From DATEOR01 sp963841425 (GTDB taxonomy: Bacteria; Actinomycetota; Thermoleophilia; Gaiellales; Gaiellaceae), in the NCBI GenBank assembly GCA_963841425.1, contig CAWJCL010000003.1:1-64000 (forward strand): a DNA stretch of 64,000 nt, written 5' to 3'. A program made the translations under genes and the position numbers. Of the stretch, positions 32,454 to 41,128 are shown piece after piece (the first letter of the stretch is position 1; the number at the start of each line of letters is the position of its first letter). Under the pieces are notes generated by a model, which had not been told where the DNA came from, made no database searches, and saw nothing but the letters and a program-made list of their open reading frames with translations.

Positions 32454-33737
32454 ATGGCCACGACACGAGCAATCGACCTCAAGACCGAGATCCCCGGGCC
32501 GCGCAGCCGGGAGATCCTCGAGCGAAAGGCGCGCGTCATCGCGGAGCCGCTTTCGATCTACCTCCCGATCGTGATCGAGGAGGCGCACGGCGCGACGATC
32601 ACCGACGTCGACGGCAACACGTTCATCGACTTCACCGGTGGCGTCGGCTGCCTGAACGTCGGGCACTCGAACCCGCGCGTCGTCGAGGCGGCGAAGGAGC
32701 AGATCGAGCGGTTCACGCACACCGACTTCACGGTCGTCCCGTACGAGAACTACATCGCGCTCGCCGAGCGCCTGCTCGAGCTCGTCCCCATCGGGGGCGA
32801 GAAGCGCGCGGCCTTCTTCAACTCGGGCGCCGAGGCGGTCGAGAACGCGATCAAGTTCGCGCGGTCGTACACGCGGCGGCCGGCCGTCATCGCATTCGAC
32901 GGCGGCTTCCATGGGCGGACGCTCCTCGCCCTCAGCCTCACGTCGAAGACGCATCCGTACAAGGCCGGGCTCGGCCCGTTCGCGCCCGAGGTCTACCGCG
33001 TCTCGTTCGACGACCTCGACGAGCTCGAGAAGGCGTTCAAGACGCGAATCGCGGCCGAGGAGGTCGCGGCGATCGTGTTCGAACCCGTACAGGGCGAGAG
33101 CGGCTTCATCGTTCCCTCGCAGGAGTTCGTCGAAGGCGTGCGCGAGATCTGCGACGCGAACGGCATCGTCATGGTCGCCGACGAGGTGCAAACGGGTTTC
33201 TGCCGCACGGGCAAGGTCTTCGCCATGGAGCACTTCGGCGTCGAGCCCGATCTGATGACGATCGCCAAGTCGATCGCCGCCGGCATTCCACTTTCGGGCG
33301 TCGTCGGGCGGGCGCAGATCATGGACGCGCCGGGAGACAGCGCCGTCGGCGGCACCTACGTCGGCAACCCCGTTGCGATCGCGGCTGCCCACGCCGTCCT
33401 CGACACCATCGCGGAGGACGGCCTGGCTGACCGCGCGATGGAGGTCGGCGAGACGATCCGCGCCCGGATGGATTCCTGGCGCGAGCGATTCGACTCGGTC
33501 GCCGGGGTGCGCGGGCTTGGGGCGATGCTCGCCATCGAGCTGCGCCAAAACGGCGAGCCGGCGGCCGATCTCGCCACCGCGGTCGCCGACGCGGCGGCGC
33601 GGCGCGGCCTCCTCATCCTCAAGGCGGGCATCCATGGAAACTGCATCCGCGTGCTCGTTCCACTGGTGATCGGCGATTCGGAGCTCGACGAGGCGCTGGG
33701 CGCCTGGGAAGAGGCGCTCGAGGAAGCCTCCGCATAA
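32454..33737 (+). CDS. gabT: 4-aminobutyrate-type aminotransferase
   Basis: 427 residues. Class III PLP aminotransferase: FFNSGAEAVENAIKFARSYT, AFDGGFHGRTLLALSLTSKT, VMVADEVQTGFCRTGKVFAM and PLP lysine in MTIAKSIAAGIPLSGVVGR. Length and motifs match GabT (4-aminobutyrate + 2-oxoglutarate to succinate semialdehyde + glutamate). Other omega-amino substrates are possible. No succinate semialdehyde dehydrogenase is adjacent. It is divergent from dcd. Confidence 0.88.
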   Translation: MATTRAIDLKTEIPGPRSREILERKARVIAEPLSIYLPIVIEEAHGATITDVDGNTFIDFTGGVGCLNVGHSNPRVVEAAKEQIERFTHTDFTVVPYENYIALAERLLELVPIGGEKRAAFFNSGAEAVENAIKFARSYTRRPAVIAFDGGFHGRTLLALSLTSKTHPYKAGLGPFAPEVYRVSFDDLDELEKAFKTRIAAEEVAAIVFEPVQGESGFIVPSQEFVEGVREICDANGIVMVADEVQTGFCRTGKVFAMEHFGVEPDLMTIAKSIAAGIPLSGVVGRAQIMDAPGDSAVGGTYVGNPVAIAAAHAVLDTIAEDGLADRAMEVGETIRARMDSWRERFDSVAGVRGLGAMLAIELRQNGEPAADLATAVADAAARRGLLILKAGIHGNCIRVLVPLVIGDSELDEALGAWEEALEEASA

Positions 33738-33769
33738 GGCCCGGTGGAAGCGGGCATCATCCCGCAACG

Positions 33770-35206
33770 ATGATCGGGCAGCTGCTCGCGGGACGATATG
33801 AGCTGCAGGACGTCGCCGGCTCGGGTGGGATGTCGAGCGTCTACAGGGCACACGACGCCGTGCTCGAGCGCACGGTGGCGATCAAGATCCTGCACGACCA
33901 TTACTCGGACGACCCCGAGTACGTCGAGCGCTTCCGTCGTGAGGCGCGCGCGCTCGCGCAGCTGAACCACCCGAACATCGTCACGGTCATCGACCGCGGC
34001 GAGTTCGAGGGCCGGCAGTTCATCGTCTTCGAGCACGTCGAGGGCGAGAACCTCAAGGAGCTCGTCGACCGCGAGGGGCAGCTGCCGGTCGACCAGGCCC
34101 TTGCGCTCGTCCATCAGGTCGCGCGCGGACTTGCGTTTGCGCACGAGCACGGCGTCGTGCATCGCGACGTGAAGCCGCACAACGTCCTCATCGACGCGGA
34201 TGGGGTGGCCAAGGTGACGGACTTCGGCATCGCGCGCTCGCTCGAGCCTGCGGACGGCCTCACCGAGACGGGCACGCTCCTCGGCACGAGCGAGTACGTC
34301 GCCCCGGAGCAGGCGAGCGGGCGGCGCGTCGACGAGCGCTCCGACCAGTACTCGCTCGCCGTGGTTCTCTACGAGCTTCTCACCGGCACGCCGCCGTACA
34401 CGGGTGACAACTTCATGGCCGTGGCGATGAAGCACATCCAGGAGCCGGTGCCCAGCGTGCGCGAGACCCGGCCGGACGTCTCCCCGCGGCTCGACGCGAT
34501 CGTCTCCCGCGCCATGGCTAAGCGCCCCGAGGACCGGTTTTCGTCCACCGAGTCGATGATGGCGGCTCTCGAGGCCGTGCGTGCCGACACCGACGGCGCC
34601 CTTGCTCCGGCTCCGGTCTCGAGGCCGGACGACGGGGCGACGGAGAGCATCCCGGTCCCCGGGCCGCTGCCGCCTTCGATCCAACGCTCGCGGAAGCGCT
34701 TTTCGCTCTCGATTGTCGTCGGGCTCGTCGTCGCGGGGGTGGTCGCGCTCGTGATCGCGGGCGGTGGAACCGACTCGCTCACCGGGAACGGGGGCGGCGG
34801 TAGTGGCGACCGGGTCCGCCTGGTGGCGCTGAGCGACTTCGATCCGGACGGGGACGGGACGGAGCATCCCGAGGCCGTGCGAGCCGCAACCGACGGAAGC
34901 GTCACGACGCGCTGGACGACGGAGACCTACTCGAGCTTCGACAAGGGGGGTGTCGGAATCGTGCTCGATGCGAGGAACGGCGTCGATCTTTCCGAGGTGA
35001 CCGTGACGACCGACACGCCTGGGTACACGGCGGTGATCGAGGCGTCGAACCGTTCTGACGGCGGGTTCAAGGTCGTCTCCGACAGCCAGGCGGTCGAGGA
35101 GCAGACGACATTCGACCTCAGGGGCGGGGAGTACCGCTACTACCTCATCTGGATCACGAGCCTGGAGAGTCGCGCCCACGTCAACGACGTGTGGGCGAAG
35201 AGCTAG
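33770..35206 (+). CDS. Receptor Ser/Thr protein kinase with discoidin-like sensor
   Basis: 478 residues. The kinase domain (about 1-275) has GSGGMSSVY, VAIKIL, VVHRDVKPHNVLID, VTDFGIARS and GTSEYVAPEQAS, all catalytic residues present. A Pro-rich juxtamembrane stretch, one membrane helix (about 313-332) and an extracytoplasmic domain follow (RVRLVALSDFDPDGDGTEHP, SVTTRWTTETYSSF, YYLIWITS), which looks like an F5/8-type C (discoidin) sugar-binding fold. It has no PASTA repeats, so it probably senses a carbohydrate or wall ligand other than muropeptides. It starts 32 bases after gabT. Targets unknown. Confidence 0.85.
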   Translation: MIGQLLAGRYELQDVAGSGGMSSVYRAHDAVLERTVAIKILHDHYSDDPEYVERFRREARALAQLNHPNIVTVIDRGEFEGRQFIVFEHVEGENLKELVDREGQLPVDQALALVHQVARGLAFAHEHGVVHRDVKPHNVLIDADGVAKVTDFGIARSLEPADGLTETGTLLGTSEYVAPEQASGRRVDERSDQYSLAVVLYELLTGTPPYTGDNFMAVAMKHIQEPVPSVRETRPDVSPRLDAIVSRAMAKRPEDRFSSTESMMAALEAVRADTDGALAPAPVSRPDDGATESIPVPGPLPPSIQRSRKRFSLSIVVGLVVAGVVALVIAGGGTDSLTGNGGGGSGDRVRLVALSDFDPDGDGTEHPEAVRAATDGSVTTRWTTETYSSFDKGGVGIVLDARNGVDLSEVTVTTDTPGYTAVIEASNRSDGGFKVVSDSQAVEEQTTFDLRGGEYRYYLIWITSLESRAHVNDVWAKS

Positions 35207-35374
35207 TCCCTCGGCCTTGTAACAGACTGTTACTAGGCCTGATTGGTCACACCTGGTGGGAACTCGGGCTCGACGAAATCCGAGTAACCAAGCGCCTTTC
35301 CTCGGCTATGGCGACCAAGTAACAGACTGTAACTTGGGCACTTTCGCGTGCATTGCGGGACACGCTCATGCGCC
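35207..35374. repeat. Pair of palindromes 100 bp apart between convergent genes
   Basis: gtaacagactgttac (35219-35233) is a perfect 6-bp dyad with a 3-bp centre and extends to 12-bp arms (ggccttgtaaca / tgttactaggcc, one mismatch). gtaacagactgtaac (35319-35333) repeats it exactly 100 bp later with its own matching flanks (ccaagtaaca / tgtaacttgg, one mismatch). Between them actcgg...ccgagt can also pair (about 35262-35286). No U-run follows, so these are not simple intrinsic terminators. The region separates the 3' ends of the kinase gene and ddl. Confidence 0.6.
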
Positions 35375-36394
35375 CTAGTACTTGAGGCGGGCGCGGCGGT
35401 CGCGGCGCTCGAGCGCGAGCTCGACCAGGCGGTCGAGAAGCGCGGCGTACGGGATCCCCGAAGCCTCGAAGAGCTTCGCGTAGACGCTCGTTGCAGTGAA
35501 GCCCGGGATCGTGTTCAGCTCGTTCACGACCACGTCGCCGTTCTCGCGCACGAAGCAGTCGACGCGGGCCATGCCCTCACAGTCGCTCGCGACGAAGGCG
35601 GCGACGGCCAACTCCTGCACCCTCGCGATTGTGCGCTCGTCGAGGTGCGGCGGGACGACGAGCTCCATGCCGCCCTCGTCGTACTTCGCGGAAAAGTCGT
35701 ACCAGTCGGAGGAGAGCGGGACGATCTCGCCGGGGATGGAGGCGATCGGCTCCTCGTTCCCGAGCACGCTGCACTCCACCTCGACACCGGCGACGAACTC
35801 CTCGAGGAGGATCTTCTCGTCGTGCTCGAGTGCGAGCTCGATTGCCGGGCCGAGCTGCTCCGGCTCTCTCACGATCGAGATGCCGACGCTCGATCCGAGT
35901 CGTGCCGGCTTCACGACCACGGGAAAGCCGAAGGGGTTCTCGACACGGTCGCGATTTCGGTCGAGGACCGTGACGCTCTCCACGACGGGCACGCCCTTGT
36001 CGCGCATGACCGCCTTGAAGAGATCCTTGTCCATGCAGAGCGCCGAGGCGGTGACGCCGGCGCCGACGTAGGGGACGTCCGCGAGCTCGAGAAAGCCCTG
36101 CACCGTGCCGTCCTCGCCGAACGGCCCGTGCAGGACGGGGAAGACGACGTCCACGCCGTCGAACGGGGAGGGCGAGCCGGCCGCAGGGACGGGGAGCCTC
36201 TCGCCACCCTCGCCGAGGCGGCCTTGCCCGTCCGCGGGCTCGAGCTGCCAGCGCCCGTCCTGGGCGATCTCGACGGCGCGGACGTCGTAGCGCTCGGGAT
36301 CGAGAGCGTCGACGACGGAGCGCGCCGACGCGACCGAGATGTCGTGCTCGCTGGAGCGCCCGCCCATGATCACCGCCACCCGAACTCGGGCCAT
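35375..36394 (-). CDS. ddl: D-alanine--D-alanine ligase
   Basis: 339 residues. ATP-grasp ligase motifs: VAVIMGGRSSEHDISVASA, VLHGPFGEDGTVQGFLELAD, FPVVVKPARLGSSVGISIV, and the C-terminal MARVDCFVRENGDVVVNELN followed by TIPGFTATS. It makes the D-Ala-D-Ala end of the peptidoglycan pentapeptide in the cytosol. It sits at the 3' end of the minus-strand division/kinase operon, four bases after pknB, a position that couples precursor supply with the PASTA kinase. Confidence 0.93.
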   Translation of the reverse strand: MARVRVAVIMGGRSSEHDISVASARSVVDALDPERYDVRAVEIAQDGRWQLEPADGQGRLGEGGERLPVPAAGSPSPFDGVDVVFPVLHGPFGEDGTVQGFLELADVPYVGAGVTASALCMDKDLFKAVMRDKGVPVVESVTVLDRNRDRVENPFGFPVVVKPARLGSSVGISIVREPEQLGPAIELALEHDEKILLEEFVAGVEVECSVLGNEEPIASIPGEIVPLSSDWYDFSAKYDEGGMELVVPPHLDERTIARVQELAVAAFVASDCEGMARVDCFVRENGDVVVNELNTIPGFTATSVYAKLFEASGIPYAALLDRLVELALERRDRRARLKY

Positions 36395-36398
36395 CGGC

Positions 36399-38324
36399 TC
36401 AGAACTTACAAACGAAGATGTTGACCGTGCCGCCCGACGGGGCGTCGCTGCCGCCGGCCGGGTCCTGATCCTGGACGATGTTGTCCTGGTTCGGGTCGCC
36501 GCAGGCGACGTTCTGCACGTCGACCTTGAACCCGTTTGCTTTCAGGTCGTCGATGGCCACCTGCTTGTCTTGGCCGACCTCGTCGGGGACGGTCGTCGTG
36601 CTCGGGCCGCTCGAGACCGTGATTGTGACGGTGGAGCCCTTGGGCGCCTGGGTTCCTCCGTCGGGGCTCTGGTCGGAGACGATGCCCTCGGGGGTCGAAT
36701 CGGAGGGGGCGCTCGTGGACGAGACCTCGAAGCCGGCCTGCTGAAGCGTCGTCGTCGCATCGTCCCCGGACAACCCGACGACGCTCGGCACCGCGACCTG
36801 CTTGGTGCCCCGGGAGACGTCGAGGACGATCTCGGTGCCCTCGACGACCCGGTCTCCGGCGGGCGGGTCCTGCGCGATGACCTGGCCGACCGGCTTTTGC
36901 GAAAAGACCTCGTTCTTCTTCGCGTTCAGGCTGGCGTCGTCCAGCGCCTGGACGGCGTCGGCGTAGTCCATCCCGACTACGTCCGGGACGGACGTCTTCG
37001 GCGGTCCAGTCGAGACGAGAAGCGTCACCCGGTCGCCTTTCTGGATCCGGTTGCCGGGGTTCGGGTTCTGGTCGAACACCCGTCCCTTCTCGACCTCGGC
37101 GTTCGCCGTGCGCTGCACTTCCGGCTCGAGCCCGTGCTCCTGGATGAGGCTGACGGCTGCCGCCTCCTTCAGCCCGACGACGTTCGGCACGGCGACCGGT
37201 TCGTTGGCTGCGAGCTGGTCCTGGATCTGCGAGAAGACGTACCAGCCGGCGAAACCGGCCGCGGCCAGGAGGAGCGCGACCAAGAGCCACGGTCCCCAGC
37301 GGCGCCGCTTCCTCGGAGGCTCGTCGTAGTAACCCGGCCCGTATGGGGGAGGCGGCCTCCGCGGCGCCTGCGGCGGCACCCCCTGCGGTGTCGTGACGGC
37401 GGTCCCCGAGAGCACCTCGGTGGAGCGACCGTCTCCCACGAGCGCCGCTCCGGCGAGGAGGGCCGTCGCCGCCTCCGACGTCTCGGGCGAGAGCGGGAGG
37501 CCCGCTTCGACCCGGTGCAGGTCCTCCGAGAACTCCTCGGCGGTCTGGTAGCGGTCCTCGGGATTCTTCGCGAGCGCGCGCAGGACGACCGTGTCGAGCT
37601 CCTCGGGGATCTCCGGGCGGATCTTGGAAGGCGGCCTGGGCGCGTCGTTCAGATGCTTCATCGCGATCTCGATCGCCGAGTCGCCGGTGAAGGGCACCTT
37701 CCCGGTCAGCATCTCGTAGAGGACGATCCCGGCCGAGTAGAGGTCGGAGGACGCTGTGACGGGGGCGCCGCGCGCCTGCTCGGGGGAGAGGTACTGCGCC
37801 GTGCCCATGATCGAGCCCGCCTCCGTCATCTGCGACGCGCCCGCGCGCGCGATGCCGAAGTCCGTCACCTTCAGCCGTTCTCCGATGAGGATGTTGTGCG
37901 GCTTGATGTCGCGGTGGATGATCCCGTGCCGGTGCGCGAAGCGGAGCGCCTCGAGGATCTCGTGGGTGTACGCGAGCGCCTGCGCGATGGGGAGCGGGCC
38001 GCGCGTCATGATGAGCTCCTTGAGGCTCCGGCCTTCGATCACCTCCATCGCGATGTAGTAGGTACCCTCGGCCTCGCCGCGGTCGTAGACCGAGACGATG
38101 TTCGGATGCGACAGCGCCGCGGCCGACTTGGCTTCGCGGCGGAAGCGCTCGATGAAGAGCTCGTCGTTCGCGTAGCGCTCGTTCAGGATCTTGATGGCGA
38201 CCCGGCGTCCGAGGTCCTCGTCCTCGGCGAGATAGACGTTCGCCATCCCGCCCGAGCCGAGCTTGCGGACGATGCGGTAGCGGCCGTCGAAAAGCGTGTT
38301 GATGAGCGTGTCGGAGGTCGACAT
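36399..38324 (-). CDS. pknB: PASTA-domain Ser/Thr protein kinase PknB
   Basis: 641 residues. Kinase domain 1-275 with GSGGMANV (23-30), catalytic Lys45, HRD Asp139, DFG Asp155 and activation loop GTAQYLSPEQA. A Pro-rich linker, a membrane helix at about 344-364 and four PASTA repeats (about 377-641: VPNVVGLKEA, VPDVVGMDYA, VPSVVGLSGD, VPDEVGQDKQ) follow. PASTA domains bind muropeptides and lipid II. The kinase controls division and wall synthesis, with the phosphatase, FHA adaptors, FtsW and PbpA encoded upstream in the same operon. Domain count and order match mycobacterial PknB. Confidence 0.95.
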   Translation of the reverse strand: MSTSDTLINTLFDGRYRIVRKLGSGGMANVYLAEDEDLGRRVAIKILNERYANDELFIERFRREAKSAAALSHPNIVSVYDRGEAEGTYYIAMEVIEGRSLKELIMTRGPLPIAQALAYTHEILEALRFAHRHGIIHRDIKPHNILIGERLKVTDFGIARAGASQMTEAGSIMGTAQYLSPEQARGAPVTASSDLYSAGIVLYEMLTGKVPFTGDSAIEIAMKHLNDAPRPPSKIRPEIPEELDTVVLRALAKNPEDRYQTAEEFSEDLHRVEAGLPLSPETSEAATALLAGAALVGDGRSTEVLSGTAVTTPQGVPPQAPRRPPPPYGPGYYDEPPRKRRRWGPWLLVALLLAAAGFAGWYVFSQIQDQLAANEPVAVPNVVGLKEAAAVSLIQEHGLEPEVQRTANAEVEKGRVFDQNPNPGNRIQKGDRVTLLVSTGPPKTSVPDVVGMDYADAVQALDDASLNAKKNEVFSQKPVGQVIAQDPPAGDRVVEGTEIVLDVSRGTKQVAVPSVVGLSGDDATTTLQQAGFEVSSTSAPSDSTPEGIVSDQSPDGGTQAPKGSTVTITVSSGPSTTTVPDEVGQDKQVAIDDLKANGFKVDVQNVACGDPNQDNIVQDQDPAGGSDAPSGGTVNIFVCKF

Positions 38325-38345
38325 CTTCGGCTTAGCCTAGGTACT

Positions 38346-39827
38346 TCAGCGCAGGAGCGCTTCGATTATCTCCTTGGCGATGGGGGCTGCAGTCGCGCCG
38401 CCGGTGCCGCTCTGGTTGGAGAGCGCGACGGCGACGGCGACCTGGGGGTTCTCGGCCGGGGCGAAGGCGATGAACCACGTGTCGTTTTCTCCCGTGCGAC
38501 CGGTCTCCGCGGTCCCGGTCTTGCCGGCGACCTGCACGCCGGGAATCTGAGCCGCGACGCCGGTGCCGCCCTGAACCACCGCGGTCATCATGGCGGTCAG
38601 CTCGGCTGCCGTCTGCGGCTTCATCGGCTCCTTCCAGGTGTCGGGCTCGGAGCGCTGGATGACTTTGCCGTCGGGAGCGACGATGCGGTCGAGGAGTGTC
38701 GGCTGCATGATCGTGCCGTCGTTTGCGACTGCGGCGGCGACGAGCGCCATCTGGAGCGGCGTCACCTGGAGTCGTTCCTGACCGAAGGCAAGGCGGCCCG
38801 GGTCGACGGCGTTCGGGTCTTTCGGGTCGTACAGATGGCCGTTCTGGTAGAGGCCGCTGACCGAGATCTCGTCCGACGGAAGCTCGATCGGCGGTTTCTC
38901 GTAGAAACCGAACTTCTTCGCCTGGTCGAGGATGGCGCGGGCCCCGAACCGCTTCCCGACCTCGCAGAAGACCGCGTTGATCGAGTTCTCGAGGGCCTCG
39001 GCAAACGTGACCGTGCCGAAGACCTCGGGCCCGCTCTGGTCGGCGAAGTTGAAGACCTTCTTGCCGTACTCGATGCAGTAGCCCGGGTCGTCGAATGTCG
39101 TCGACGGGGTCACCTTGCCCGATTCGAGCGCCGCCGTCGCCGTCACCACCTTGAAGGTCGAGCCGGGGATGAAGAGCCCCTGGGACACGCGGTCGAGGAG
39201 CGGCGCGGCGGGCGTGCAGGGCGCCCCGGCCGCGTCCCGCTGGATCTGGTTGAAGTGGCCCTCGACGAGGTTGGGGTCATAGGTCGGCTGCGAGGCCCAG
39301 ACGAGCACCTTCCCCGTCTTCGGGTCGAGCGCGACCGCCGCGCCGCAGTGGCCGGCGAGGGCGTTCTGCGCCGTCCGTTGGGCATTCGCGTCGATCGTCG
39401 TGACGACGTCGTTGCCGCGCTGCGTGATCCCGCGGAGCTTGTCGAGCGTGTTGTTGAGGAGGGTGTCGAGGTTCGCGTTCGAGCCAGTGAGATAGTCGTT
39501 CAGCGACTCTTCGAGCCCGGTGCGGGAGCGCTCGATCGTCGAGTACCCGACCGGGCGTGCCGCGAGCTCGTCCGTCGGATAGGTGCGGAGGTACCAGGTG
39601 CGCCCGAGCTGCTTCTTCCGTACCTTCCGGTTCCTCGCGAAGGCGGTCTTCCCGTCCGAGGCGAAGATGGAGCCGCGGTCGATCGTCAGCTGCTGGACGA
39701 TCAGCTGCGGGTTCCCCTGCCGCGCCTCCAGGTCGGGCGCCTTCCAGAGCCAGTACGTCGTCATCAGGATGAGCGCGACGAAGAGGCCGACGAGGACGAA
39801 GAAGAGCCTGCGGACCTGCGCGTTCAC
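38346..39827 (-). CDS. pbpA: Class B penicillin-binding protein (transpeptidase)
   Basis: 493 residues from GTG 39827, which overlaps the ftsW stop by four bases. One N-terminal membrane helix (about 8-26) precedes a dimerisation region and the transpeptidase domain with SxxK (IPGSTFKVVTA), SxN (ENSINAVFCE) and KTG (VAGKTGTAETG). It crosslinks peptidoglycan with the glycosyltransferase encoded just upstream. It lies 21 bases before pknB. Equivalent to PbpA of the mycobacterial pknA/B operon. Confidence 0.92.
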   Translation of the reverse strand: MNAQVRRLFFVLVGLFVALILMTTYWLWKAPDLEARQGNPQLIVQQLTIDRGSIFASDGKTAFARNRKVRKKQLGRTWYLRTYPTDELAARPVGYSTIERSRTGLEESLNDYLTGSNANLDTLLNNTLDKLRGITQRGNDVVTTIDANAQRTAQNALAGHCGAAVALDPKTGKVLVWASQPTYDPNLVEGHFNQIQRDAAGAPCTPAAPLLDRVSQGLFIPGSTFKVVTATAALESGKVTPSTTFDDPGYCIEYGKKVFNFADQSGPEVFGTVTFAEALENSINAVFCEVGKRFGARAILDQAKKFGFYEKPPIELPSDEISVSGLYQNGHLYDPKDPNAVDPGRLAFGQERLQVTPLQMALVAAAVANDGTIMQPTLLDRIVAPDGKVIQRSEPDTWKEPMKPQTAAELTAMMTAVVQGGTGVAAQIPGVQVAGKTGTAETGRTGENDTWFIAFAPAENPQVAVAVALSNQSGTGGATAAPIAKEIIEALLR

Positions 39828-41128
39828 GAGCGCTCCCGATTCACGCGGTCGGACACCATCAAGAGCAGGGCCAGGATCCCGAAGTTCGCGACGATGCTCG
39901 ACCCGCCGTAGGAGACGAAGGGGAGCGTGATGCCCGTCAGCGGGATCAGGCCGCTGACGCCGCCAATGATGATGAACGCCTGGATCCCGATCGCCGCGGT
40001 AAGGCCGACCGCGAGCAGCTTCGAGAAGCCGTCGGCGGCCTGCAGCGCGATCTTGAAGCCCCGGTAGCAGAAGACGACGTAGAGGAGGACGAGCCCCGCC
40101 GCGCCGGCAAGGCCGAGCTCCTGGGCGATGCCCGCGTAGATGAAGTCCGTCTCCAGGTAGGGGATGTACGTGTTCCCCTCCGCGGTCAGGAGGACTCCGC
40201 GCCCGAGGCCCTGCCCGAAGAAGCCGCCGCCCGAGATCGCGTAGATGGACTGGGCGAGCTGGTACCCCTGGTCGTAGACCGGGCAGGCGTTCGAGAATGC
40301 CCAGCTGCAGTCCAGCCAGATCGAGACCCGCTCCCGCACGTGCGGTGTCACGTGGTAGAGGGCGTATGCGCCCGCGGCGAAGAGGCCGAGCCCGACGGCC
40401 ACGTACGGCCAACGCGCGGTCGCCACCCAGAGCATGGCGAGGAAGATCGAGAAATAGAGGAGGCCGCCGCCGAGGTCGTTCGTCTGGAAGAGGACGAGCA
40501 TCGCTCCTCCCCAGATGACGAGCAGCGGGCCGAAGTGCTTCAGCGAGGGCATGCTGAAGCGGCCGGTTCCCATCGAGAGCAGCTCGCGGTTGTCGCGCAG
40601 GTAGCCCGCGAGGAAGATGACGAGAAGAACCTTGGCGAACTCACCCGGCTGGAAGACGAGCCCGCCGAGGCCGACCCAGAGGTTGGCGCCGTTGATCGTC
40701 CGCCCGAGGCCCGGGACGGCGGGCAGGGCGAGGAGGAAGATCGCGGTCAGGCCGAGGACGTACTTGTAGCGGTCGAGCGTTCGGTAGTCGCGTAGGAAGA
40801 CGACGAGGAGGGCGAATGCAGCGAGCCCGACGACGACCCAGAGCCCCTGGCGCAGGGCGAGGCCGGGGTCGATCCGGTAGATCATCGTCAGCCCGACCGC
40901 GGTCAGGAGCCCGCCGAGCGGGAGGAGGAACGGGTCCGCGCCCGGGAGCGCGAAGCGGAGGATCACGTGCGCGGCCACGAAGACCGCGAGGAAGAACGCC
41001 GCGTAGGAGAGAGACCCGGCCGAGACGACGTCCTGGCGGGCGATGTAGACGGCCGTGAAGCCTGCCGCGGTCAGCAGGCCGACGAGGAGCAGGTTGACCA
41101 GCTCTCGGTTGCGGAGGGTTAAGGCGAT
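39824..41128 (-). CDS. SEDS-family peptidoglycan glycosyltransferase (FtsW/RodA)
   Basis: About 434 residues with roughly 12 membrane helices. SEDS motifs are INGANLWVGLGGLVFQPGEF with the catalytic-type region, LFQTNDLGGGLLYFSIFLAM and the C-terminal SGLIPLTGITLPFVSYGGSS. It polymerises lipid II together with PbpA. The start is unclear. The conserved N-terminus (LTLRNRELVNLLLVGLL) begins just after aggaggcatcgcc, with no ATG, GTG or TTG nearby. The only canonical start lies 120 codons upstream inside pstP. I mark ATC 41128; TTA 41122 is the alternative. Whether it is FtsW or RodA by role is not decidable here. Confidence 0.88.
   Translation of the reverse strand: MALTLRNRELVNLLLVGLLTAAGFTAVYIARQDVVSAGSLSYAAFFLAVFVAAHVILRFALPGADPFLLPLGGLLTAVGLTMIYRIDPGLALRQGLWVVVGLAAFALLVVFLRDYRTLDRYKYVLGLTAIFLLALPAVPGLGRTINGANLWVGLGGLVFQPGEFAKVLLVIFLAGYLRDNRELLSMGTGRFSMPSLKHFGPLLVIWGGAMLVLFQTNDLGGGLLYFSIFLAMLWVATARWPYVAVGLGLFAAGAYALYHVTPHVRERVSIWLDCSWAFSNACPVYDQGYQLAQSIYAISGGGFFGQGLGRGVLLTAEGNTYIPYLETDFIYAGIAQELGLAGAAGLVLLYVVFCYRGFKIALQAADGFSKLLAVGLTAAIGIQAFIIIGGVSGLIPLTGITLPFVSYGGSSIVANFGILALLLMVSDRVNRERS

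Noticed and set aside
32421..33851. Minus-strand extension of dcd upstream of 32420
   Set aside because: It lies antisense to the aminotransferase gene. Dcd has a clear ATG and conserved N-terminus at 32420.
36339..39911. 1190-codon plus-strand open frame over pknB and pbpA
   Set aside because: Antisense to two certain genes, with the Arg/Asp/Leu-biased composition typical of GC-rich shadows.
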